Source of the DNA: Zarea fungicola
Taxonomy: Eukaryota > Ascomycota > Sordariomycetes > Hypocreales > Cordycipitaceae
Direction of reading: 5' to 3'
Length of the DNA: 64,000 nt
Assembly (NCBI GenBank): GCA_900169235.1
Contig: FWCC01000120.1
Span: forward strand, 1-64,000
Shown here: positions 56,044 to 64,000 of the stretch, piece by piece
Layout of the letters: every line of letters starts with the position of its first letter
Numbering within the stretch: the first letter of the stretch is position 1
The notes under the pieces: generated by a model
What the model was told of the DNA's origin: nothing
Databases searched by the model: none
What the model saw: the letters and a program-made list of their open reading frames with translations, nothing else
Program-made: the position numbers and the translations under genes

Positions 56044-56451
56044 ATGCATTACCGTACGCTTGTCTTTACTTTGATGGCCTGGTCCGCCTCTGCCTCAGTT
56101 ATCAAGCCTGACACTTCCCTCGCGGAGCGGGCTGATGACCTGGAATGCGACACAGACCATGCACCCAACCCCTCAGACTGTCAAACTCTTCTGAATCGCG
56201 TTATTAGCAGTCAGGACCAGCATAATTTGCAGCAGGGCCCGAGGAATATGAACTGGGGTTCTTGCTATGTTTCATGGTCCAACTACGTTGTCGGCAGCGC
56301 ACAGGAATTGGTGCCGCATATGAGCAGGATGATCAATACCTGCATGGGTGGCTCGTGGCAATCTGGAATCATCAAGAATGTGAACATTCTTGGGCAGTCT
56401 CAAAGCACGGCCATTTGTCTCTCGAACCGAGCCTCGGGCTGCGAGAACTAG
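56044..56451 (+). CDS. Small secreted six-cysteine protein (SSP-3), paralogue of SSP-1
   Basis: 135 aa from the ATG at 56044. The signal peptide MHYRTLVFTLMAWSASAS and the pro-like VIKPDTSLAER parallel SSP-1. The mature core is CDTDHAPNPSDC, WGSCYVSWSNYVVGS, INTC, GIIKNVNILGQSQ, AICLSNRASGCEN, keeping all six cysteines. By eye about half of the residues match SSP-1 (not computed). The two genes lie in opposite orientations 2.5 kb apart with SSP-2 between them, consistent with an inverted duplication. The function is unknown; a secreted effector or surface protein is a reasonable guess only. Confidence 0.82.
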   Translation: MHYRTLVFTLMAWSASASVIKPDTSLAERADDLECDTDHAPNPSDCQTLLNRVISSQDQHNLQQGPRNMNWGSCYVSWSNYVVGSAQELVPHMSRMINTCMGGSWQSGIIKNVNILGQSQSTAICLSNRASGCEN

Positions 56452-59400
56452 GCCTCACGAGGCACAGCTCCGGATACCACAAATGGAATTGAATGAGGCA
56501 TGCAAGTCGTCGAAAGTCGTCCTTACACGTGGGTCAACCAGCGTAGGGAGGGCAGTCACTCAAATCAGCATCGATGGCAAGGCAATGGGTATGGGTATCA
56601 CGGATGATGCAAGTGTTCCAAAGAATACAATAGAGGGGTGAAATATTATAAGATGAAGAGAAAAGTCAGAATTATTCTAGATATTTAGATACATACTAAT
56701 CAATCTATGCAACAGTTCTACTTTTTGAGAGTTAACAATACTTACTTCGTGGAGAGCACAGCTCAAGTGAGTGTATGGAGTTCTTCGCTCATCACCAATG
56801 GCTCTCTGATGTAGTTGGCTTGGAGCGGCGTTTCATCATCCCGTTTGCCGCAATTGCTCTCTAAAATTCACGTATTTCATAGTTGGCCTTTACTATGCTT
56901 GATATTCGATATTGAGAGGGTGGTGGTAGCTAAGTCAGGCCCAAATAGGGTCATCAGGTTGTGTGGAGGATCCTTTACACACAGTCAAGAGTAGTTGCTC
57001 GTCACTCGCAGCGAGCAGCCAGTTTTGCCAGACTTCAAGAAGATCATACATAATTCGAGGTCTACAAGGTCTGAATGTCACAACTACAAATCCGGAACTT
57101 TCCGGTCGGTTGCCCTGTTTAGCCCCACGTCGCTATCGTTAAAACTGCCAGCCATGTTTACGGTGGGTGGTAATAAGAATACCGCTGAAATAACGCCGGC
57201 GTGACCTAGCAATTGTAAATGTATGGTGGACTTACACGGCTCTCCGAGGAACAGCTTTAGCAAGGGTTGGGGTTGAGTTGAAGCTGCCTTGTTTTTAGCT
57301 TGACGTATTAACCCTCCCCGCCGCCACACCGACAGGAGCGAACTGGTATCAAACCAACCTTGTAACTAGCACGCGGGGCCTGTCGCGGCGAATGTAACTA
57401 AATATCTGACCGATTGGCCGACCCAAGTAGCGGCCGATTTACGGCGGAATGGCCGCCACTGTATCCGATGAAGCGTTCAGGCCTGGACAGCGTTCTAATG
57501 GCCCAGTCTGCACTCATTCGTCGCTTACAATAATACTATTCGCTTATGCTTGGCAAGAGTAGAGGCTCATGATAAGAGGTCAAACAAGCAAAAGTGGATC
57601 ATATATCTATTACTTGGGGTTTTGCTGGAAGTTTTCCTTCACTGTCATTACCAGTACTACGGCGTACAAAGTCAACAATGTTGAAACATGATCGGCATGT
57701 TCCACTAGTTGACCAACATCGTCTTACTATCGCGAAATTCAACACCAGCCACGCTGCCTTCTCGGTTAGAAAACGACAAAGCAGATCTATAGTATTTCAA
57801 AGTAAAACAATCACACTCCACACTGTTTCCCACCAGACGAGTTTCTGTAACATTGTTTTTCCAACGGCTAAACCTACGACACGAATAACTTTAACGTTAT
57901 AGCAGAGAAGTGCAAGAGAGTTGCCTGGAGACACTTTGGGTACGTATTCATCTACTGCTAATTTGTCACGACTTATGTCACGTTACGTGTTAGAATACGG
58001 TGAGCTAAAGGCAAGTTGGGTGCGTGGAAAGAATTGCAAAGAACTGCGCCCTTTCCAGTGATTGATAATGCCACTGTCGATAGCTTCCAACTATCTTCCA
58101 GCAATCCTCTTCCTATCTATCCCTTCTTCGAGCTAGTTAAATCCGGCCTCGGACACTCCACCAAAGGCAACGGTTAGCTCCTACAAGAAAATACACTAGC
58201 TGGGGCTCGTACCAGTGCCTCACGCTTTGCATGATTCAGGCGCATTGCAGCTGTTATTTGACTCTTGTCATTCACTATAGCGCTTACGAGAGGTTGGACG
58301 AAACCCTAATAGGACATTGGCACGGTAAATAGCGCTTAGTTAATTGTTGACAGCCCGGCAATTAGTCCTGGTCACTTTCCGCACATTTGCCCGGATTCGC
58401 TCCGGCAGAATCTGTAGCACAGTTAGGCGATCCTTTTCGGCAATACCCATTAACTTATTACAGAACTACGGCCAAGGGTAGTCGTGCCCGCCTTACTCTC
58501 AACCTTGAAGGCCATCAAGGTACGCCGTACTACAAGTGAGAACCTTGACTCTTTGGAAAAATTAAGTTAATAAAAAAAAGCTATGACCGTATTTTACTAC
58601 ATTGGCGCTGGGCTTTACAAGTAAGAGTCGTGCCTTGATAACGTCGACGTACTCCAGCAACCCAAAGCCAAAAACTTTACGAACATGGCCTGGTCTATAG
58701 GAGGCACCCAGAAAAACAGACTTCCAAACAACGGACAGTTTTGGCAGTTGCTGGATACCGCATTTTCTCAGTGGATCCTACAGACAGTTTTCCTTTGTTG
58801 ACTGACACTCTAACCGTTCCAATAGACTTATCATCTTGTATCCACGGCCTTGGTATTCTTTTGCATAACGTCAACGGGATATGCCGTGCTAGCGGGGGCC
58901 GTGGCCGAGCTGAGGAAATGATTAAAGACGACAATGTACCTAGACTAGCTAGCCCTGAAGGTATTTGATGCTTCGCTCCATACACGACACTAGCAATGTG
59001 TCTTGGTCCGCCCCATCCGCGAAATACACTCATTCTGGCATCAAAGCCCAAGATTGAAACCCGATTTCACATCGCAGCCACCTGAATGCAGTTGTGTAGC
59101 GTTGGTCTCGAGCTATCCTGCCCAACAAAAATACGGGGACACTATAATATTACACGGGCAAAGGTTCTTTTGATGACTCGAAGCTTCACGCAAGTGGTGG
59201 TATTGCGCGGCAGCCTGAAGTAACTATTACAAGCCCTTGGATACGGACCTTGGCCGGTCACTCGCCAACGGACGGCAGTTTGGCGCGGATACGGAATATA
59301 GTTATTATACTCCTTTTCCTGCCTGATTCGTGTTATATAGGGAGAAATTCCTCCTCGTAACCTAGTCTGAGAATTCCATATAAATCATTTCTTGATATCA

Positions 59401-59541
59401 ACTGACAATTGTCCCCCTCATTACGACTTAGACCCAATGTTTTATGGAACGAGCACGTACACATGAAGTTGTTTAGAAAACTTGCTACCAACCACGCCGG
59501 TTCAATCAAACAAAGCCATCCAGCTATTTGCGTCACAGATT
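56452..59541. other. 3.1 kb gene-free region
   Basis: The longest gap in the window. No frame above about 120 codons exists and none carries a recognisable domain. It includes a GC-rich island at about 57350-57460 with a GGCGG-N5-CCGCC palindrome (57443-57457), surrounded by AT-richer DNA. No transposase or reverse-transcriptase remnant and no long terminal repeat was recognised. It may be a decayed (RIP-mutated) region or a long promoter for the downstream regulator. Confidence 0.5.
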
Positions 59542-60684
59542 ATGCCGGAAAGTGGAAGTCGGGTTGGGCTATTGGCCGCAAATGAAGCCAAGGAAGCCCG
59601 GCAAAGACTGTGTTGCGAAGCATGTGCTACCATGAAGGTTCGATGCAGTGGAGGTAAACCATCTTGTGCAAGGTGCAGGGACAGAGGCCGCCAATGCTAC
59701 TATCCATTGGCCAAACCTGGCGGCCGGCCGCGAAACGCCAGCTATTCACCCCAGGTCAATCGAGATATTGCCATTGCAGAAACGAAGCCCTTGGAGAGGC
59801 TTGCCAATGCTTCAACAGCACTACATTGTACGACGAAGAGGAGTGACAACTCCACAACTATACCAGCACCGTCTCCGGCGAATAGTCTGGAGAGCCAACA
59901 CAGTGTTACTTCATATGCTTCAGAGACCGTTTCTGAAAATTTCCTCCTTGCGAATGACAGTGGTAGCTCGACTCCCTTTTTGGGTACCTTGCTGAGTCCG
60001 ATCAGTGTGCCAGGCATACCGCAGGGCAAAAGTTCCTACGCGGTACCAAACTGGCTACCGAATCTCGACATGTTTGCTCAGGATGATTTCTCTGCGTTGC
60101 ATCACAGTAGCCAATGTCTCTTGCCTGCCGTGGAAAAAACGTTGGGTGCAGTCGGTCCTTCTCCACCAAAACTTCTTCCCAGCAATGCCACGGAGCGACA
60201 GCAAGCAGACTCGCTATGCCTATGTCAACGGTCAATAATCTCACTCTTGAAGTGCAGGACTGGCCTTCAAAGCTTGGCGCCAGATACATCCCCGGCTGTT
60301 GGCGGATACGTTGCAACAATGACAGAGCTCATCCGCGCAAGTCATGAGAAATGCCTCTCATGCGGCAACGATGCTCTTGTCCACGGTATAATTAAGAGCA
60401 TTGAACAAGATGGCCCAGGCACCTCAGTGGAGGATGCAGGCTGGTCGGCAACTGCTACTCCTCCCGACCGCCTCGTACGGGCCGAAGACGCTGATGCATA
60501 TCTGGGGGGGGATCAATCGGGAGCGGCCAACTACGCGTCCTCATCGGCAGTGCTGGATTCGGAGGCATATCCTTTTGGCGTTTTCTCATTTTCGGACCAC
60601 GCTATATGTGAGCCACCCTTGGACCCGATCACAATGGCAGTAGACTGCTGGGACACCGTCTGGACTCAGGATTCAAGTCATTAA
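59542..60684 (+). CDS. Zn(II)2Cys6 transcription factor, AflR type
   Basis: 380 aa from the ATG at 59542 (MPESGSRVGLL). A non-ATG upstream extension of the frame to 59482 is not needed. The zinc cluster reads CEACATMKVRC then CARCRDRGRQC, a C-x2-C-x6-C-x6-C-x2-C-x6-C pattern at about residues 26-53, followed by YPLAKPGGRPRN. This short linker with a GRPR patch is typical of AflR-type factors. The C-terminal part, SLCLCQRSIISLLKC to TELIRASHEKCLSCG (about 230-285), matches the AflR regulatory-domain style. AflR-like proteins usually control adjacent secondary-metabolite genes, but none is present here: upstream is a gene-free region and downstream a hemerythrin gene. It may be an orphan or a remnant regulator. 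Confidence 0.88.
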   Translation: MPESGSRVGLLAANEAKEARQRLCCEACATMKVRCSGGKPSCARCRDRGRQCYYPLAKPGGRPRNASYSPQVNRDIAIAETKPLERLANASTALHCTTKRSDNSTTIPAPSPANSLESQHSVTSYASETVSENFLLANDSGSSTPFLGTLLSPISVPGIPQGKSSYAVPNWLPNLDMFAQDDFSALHHSSQCLLPAVEKTLGAVGPSPPKLLPSNATERQQADSLCLCQRSIISLLKCRTGLQSLAPDTSPAVGGYVATMTELIRASHEKCLSCGNDALVHGIIKSIEQDGPGTSVEDAGWSATATPPDRLVRAEDADAYLGGDQSGAANYASSSAVLDSEAYPFGVFSFSDHAICEPPLDPITMAVDCWDTVWTQDSSH

Positions 60685-61435
60685 ACTCGGATGTGAGAGC
60701 AATTAGTGGTGGCAGTGTAGGATATGCGTTGAGAATTGTGATATTTTATTGGGGGAAGATGTTCTGCAGCCCCCTGGAGTGTACTCTATTAATTGAAAAT
60801 CTATTCAGGAGGACAAGAATTGAAACAGTGTCTTTCTAGTACTAGAGTCCAAGTCTTTTTTTCAAAGTGCTGTTAGTGCCAGCCACTACGGTCAGGGTTA
60901 GGGTTATTGGTTTAGTGCAACGTACGCTAGAAGTTGAGTTATCTCGAGTCAGCTGTAGGGCCCGTAAAACCAGTGTAAATGAACTAAATTATATAGGTTT
61001 AGAATTTCATGTCCCTATCCTTTTTAAATATTATGCTCGTTAACATATCTTGAGTGGCGAAGAATTAAGAGCAACTGTACAAAAGTTGAATGAACGGTGG
61101 GGTAGAGGTGAGGAAACGCATTCTTGCACCTATTCTCCAGCCAAGAAGTTTGAAGAACATTCTACCCTAGAACAGATAAAACAAGAATAGTTATTTGTAT
61201 TGTGGGTTTCTTGGTAAGCATGACTTAGCAACTAAAAGGCTTGTAGATTTACTCTTTAATCTTCAATCTTCAACTTTAATCTTTCTATGATTTATAATAA
61301 TTAATAATGCAGGAGCGCACATATCACGTGTAACAACCAGCTAACTGGTTATAAGCTAGCTACATGTGTGAGCAGAAGGCGAATTACAACTCGAAGCCAA
61401 GACGCAACAAATAAAATATAGATATTATCGCAAAG
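60685..61435. other. Intergenic region with a short telomere-like repeat
   Basis: A 751 bp AT-rich gap between the AflR-type gene and the hemerythrin-like gene. It contains GGGTTAGGGTTA (60894-60905), two copies of the fungal telomere unit. No gene was recognised. Confidence 0.5.
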
Positions 61436-62021
61436 ATGGCAGAGGAAGAGCCAAAGCAGACACCAAAGCTGTCGGATCATGATTTTAAAATGTACAATCA
61501 CCTAGCCGTCCGCATGAACTATTTCGTACGTACTCACACTTCCTTTCTCCAAGCAGAGAAAATACGGCTAATTCCATATTTTATTTTAGCACGAAAACTT
61601 TCGTAGGACATGGAATCTCCTCTGGTCGTACGCCACGACGGGGAAGCGCCAGAACGGCATGACGCTCAAGCAGCTCCTCCGCGCGGGCCTCGACTTTGGC
61701 GACCACCTCACGGCGCACCACGGCATCGAGGAGCGCATCGTCTTCCCCGCGCTGGCCAAGCGCATGCCGGAGTTTGACCCTCGGCGCGGGGACCTGGTCG
61801 CGCAGCACAAGCAGATCCACAAGGGGCTCGACGGGCTGACGGCGTACCTGGAGAGCGTGCAGAGCGGGGAGGCGTCGCTGGAGGCGGCCGTGCTCAAGGG
61901 GAAGATGGAGTCGTGGGGGGAGGTGCTGTGGGCGCATCTGGACGACGAGGTGAGGTCGCTGGGGGCGGAGAACATGGCCAAGTATTGGACAAAGGAGGAG
62001 GTGATGAATATGCGGTGGTGA
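61436..62021 (+). CDS. Hemerythrin HHE-domain protein
   Basis: 173 aa; exons 61436-61525 and 61590-62021. A single hemerythrin-like four-helix bundle is expected to bind a di-iron (or other metal) centre. Candidate ligands are His in MYNHLAVRMNYFHENF, His/Glu in FGDHLTAHHGIEERIVFP (the HHxxEE signature), His in LVAQHKQIHKGL and LWAHLDDEV. No signal or membrane segment is seen, so it is probably cytosolic. Fungal members are poorly characterised; oxygen, nitric oxide or iron sensing and detoxification are possible. The second exon is much more GC-rich than the surrounding DNA. It converges with pex11C, with about 400 bp between stop codons. Confidence 0.9.
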
Positions 62022-62423
62022 TCGGACTCGAAGACGTATTTGAAGACTCAGCCTTGAAGACTCGGAGACGAAGACGAGGACGAGGGCTACAAAGATGAAA
62101 ATGAAAAGATGAGATGGCTTAGTTTCTTTGGGTTCAATTTTTTCTTTCTTATTTCGGTACAAATGTTAAACAGGCGTTTGGGGGGGTCCTTCATCTGCCC
62201 TTTTTCTCATAACAAACTTGAACAAAATAGAAGTATATAGATTTATAAATTGTGGCAAAGCGGTGTTTCGTTCTTTACCATGAAAACGTTCAAGGTGATG
62301 CAGTGTTCATCGTATCCAATCTTTTGTCCTTGCATCTTACATTCGTTGTACGACACCTTGCCGTCCTCTTGTCCTCTTGTCCTCTACTTTCAACCCCCTA
62401 CCCTGCAACCCATCTTCCTTCCC
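62022..62423. other. Convergent 3' intergenic region
   Basis: A 402 bp gap holding the 3' UTRs of the hemerythrin-like and pex11C genes. Nothing else seen. Confidence 0.45.
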
Positions 62424-63413
62424 CTACGCCGTACTGCGCCAAAGATCCCTCACGCCGCCCGTCGCCGGGTACGTCGCCAGCAGCGACACCACCACGTCGG
62501 GGAGCAAGCCGCCGGGCGTGCCCCAGTGCATCGTCAGCGGCGCCCACGCGGCATTCCTGTAAAACGCCTTGCGCCAGCCCCTCTGCCACTCCTTGTCCTC
62601 GGCCGTCTTGGCCACGCCGCCCGCGGGCGCGAGCCGGCGCGCGCGCTCGACAATGTGCTTGACCACCTCCATGCCGACGTACGCGCCCCAGAAGCGCACG
62701 CTCAGCAGCGCCAGCTTCCCCTGGTTGAGGGGCTTGATGGGCAGCACCTTTTTGCTGCCCAGGTACGCCGCGTTCTCGCACGCCTGGAACGCAATCAGCG
62801 AGAGGACCTGCGCCCACGCCAGCAGCGCGGAGAAGACCTTTTCCGCGCTCTCGTCGCTCAGGGCATCCTTGTTCTTCTCGGCGGCGGCGGCGCGGGTCTT
62901 GGCGATTAGACCCTTGAGGGCCGCGTACAGCCCCACGAGACCCCAGAGGCGGTTCATGGTGCGCATCTCAGACACGAGCCCCGAAAACGCCTGCAGACGC
63001 TCCGCCAGCGCCATGGCCAGGCCGACCGACGTCGGCAGGCTCGTCGTGGCGTCGAGGACGACCGTCGTGGCGGGCGGGAGGGTGAAGAAGGCAGAGACGA
63101 GGCGCCGCGCAGAGGAGCGCAGGGCGGCGGTGGAGGCGAGGGTCAGGAGGTTGGCGGTGAGGCGGGTCGAGTAGCAGGCAAACATGAGGACGGCGTCGGC
63201 GCCGGCACGGGTCTGGACGGCGCGGAGGAGATGGCCGAGGAAGGCGTCGGTGCGGGCGAGGGTCGAGAGGGAGACATTTTTGCGTGGAGGAGGAGCCGAG
63301 ACGGACTTGGAGCTGGGTTGTGTAGAAGGAGGAGCGGCAATAGCGACGGATTTTTCGGCCGAGGCGGCAGGCTGCTCGACGGGAGCCGAGGGTGTGGTAG
63401 CTGATTCAGACAT
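62424..63413 (-). CDS. pex11C: Pex11C-like peroxisomal membrane protein
   Basis: Single exon, 329 aa, from the ATG at 63413 (MSESATTPSAPVEQPA). An upstream in-frame ATG at 63608 would add a low-complexity extension and is less likely. Pex11-family proteins elongate peroxisomal membranes before division. A Pro/Ala/Ser-rich N-terminal tail (1-45) precedes the Pex11 domain. Landmarks are the conserved LARTDAFLGHLLRAVQTRAGADAVLMF, a helix ALAERLQAFSGLVSEMRTMNRLWGLVGLY, and a membrane-associated C-terminal half with RFWGAYVGMEVVKHIVERAR and the terminal HWGTPGGLLPDVVVSLLATYPATGG. The layout fits the fungal Pex11C branch better than Pex11/Pex11B. No intron is seen. Confidence 0.88.
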   Translation of the reverse strand: MSESATTPSAPVEQPAASAEKSVAIAAPPSTQPSSKSVSAPPPRKNVSLSTLARTDAFLGHLLRAVQTRAGADAVLMFACYSTRLTANLLTLASTAALRSSARRLVSAFFTLPPATTVVLDATTSLPTSVGLAMALAERLQAFSGLVSEMRTMNRLWGLVGLYAALKGLIAKTRAAAAEKNKDALSDESAEKVFSALLAWAQVLSLIAFQACENAAYLGSKKVLPIKPLNQGKLALLSVRFWGAYVGMEVVKHIVERARRLAPAGGVAKTAEDKEWQRGWRKAFYRNAAWAPLTMHWGTPGGLLPDVVVSLLATYPATGGVRDLWRSTA

Positions 63414-64000
63414 ATTTTTTCCAGCTGTTGTGGTTTGTGATTTATGGTGTTGTTTGGTGGTGGTTGGAAAAAGATGGAAACGGTGTCGAGTTCTATTTTG
63501 GGGAAGAGCTGATTTGGGGAATCCGGATATGCACGGGGACACGGCGGAGCTCGGCGGTCGGAGCCGGTGGTGGTTACTCGGTGGTGGCCTGTGGGTGAAA
63601 TTATTCAAGAATTTTTCAGGAATTATTTAGGAATTGCAGAGAACAAATCATGTAAATGCTTAAACGATAAAAAGAACAAGGCAAGTGAGATTACAGAAAC
63701 CACCAACAACCCAATAGTAAGCACAATGGGACATGACCGAAAACTGCCTCGGCACAGACAGATTCGGGATCAAGTAAATGTCCCCATTTATGCTGCTAAC
63801 TAAATTAAAATTATGAAGCATGCACCCGCTCTTCCCCACAACATGTGCGACAAAATGGAGAGCTGGAGCTGCAGGAACCCGCAGGACCTGAGAGGAGCAT
63901 GCCAAGACGGGGAGCATGATATCCATTCATGTATATATTTACATCTTTTCAATCCTTATTCACTCATGCCTGAATCCAAGCATCCAGCACGTCTATGGGG
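63414..64000. promoter_or_regulatory. pex11C upstream region
   Basis: The end of the window, upstream of pex11C. It presumably holds its promoter and leader. No other gene is supported before the window edge. Confidence 0.4.

Noticed and set aside
61581..62162. Antisense frames opposite the hemerythrin gene
   Set aside because: Shadows of a GC-rich exon whose plus-strand product has the HHxxEE metal-binding signature.

Overview
The window is nuclear DNA of a filamentous ascomycete, most likely a sordariomycete of the Hypocreales type. Three things point there: short 50-90 bp GT-AG introns with CTAAC/CTNAC-like branch points, several Zn(II)2Cys6 regulators, and typical fungal proteins (Aco2-type aconitase, Cex1/SCYL1, Ase1, Irs4, Pex11C). 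I support 25 protein-coding genes. I re-spliced the multi-exon ones by hand from splice sites, reading phase and family conservation. I saw no rRNA, tRNA, CRISPR array or intact transposon.

Layout. 0.5-11.7 kb: Aco2-type aconitase, a disordered protein with SUMO-interaction-like motifs, the pseudokinase Cex1, and a Zn2Cys6 regulator. 12.3-19.0 kb: first catabolic block, with an AmdS-like amidase, a DHA1-type MFS transporter (MFS-1) and a divergent FAD amine/amino-acid oxidase (DAO-1). 20.1-30.4 kb: general cell-biology block, with Ase1, Irs4, an acidic DUF7730-like protein and a histidine phosphatase. 31.3-52.9 kb: second, larger catabolic block, with DAO-2, MFS-2, an ornithine cyclodeaminase-like enzyme, a Zn2Cys6 factor, an 11-exon NCS1 nucleobase/hydantoin-type permease, another Zn2Cys6 factor, a hydantoinase-A/DUF917 fusion and DAO-3. 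53.1-56.5 kb: three small secreted cysteine-rich proteins, two of them paralogues in inverted orientation. 56.5-59.5 kb: gene-free. 59.5-63.4 kb: an AflR-type Zn2Cys6 factor, a hemerythrin-like protein and Pex11C.

How the genes may work together (inference). The catabolic blocks look like a nitrogen-scavenging island. NCS1 and MFS carriers would import small N-containing compounds. The hydantoinase/DUF917 fusion and the amidase would open rings or amide bonds, and the three DAO flavoenzymes and the cyclodeaminase would process the amines or amino acids released. Local Zn2Cys6 factors divergent from the permease and cyclodeaminase genes suggest pathway-specific induction. A GAGCGG-N6-CCG palindrome lies upstream of DAO-2 and of MFS-2, with a third perfect copy farther up the MFS-2 intergene, so it is a candidate shared operator. 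The most interesting candidate system is the NCS1 permease / Zn2Cys6 / hydantoinase-DUF917 trio at 41.4-50.1 kb, possibly acting on hydantoins or thiohydantoins.
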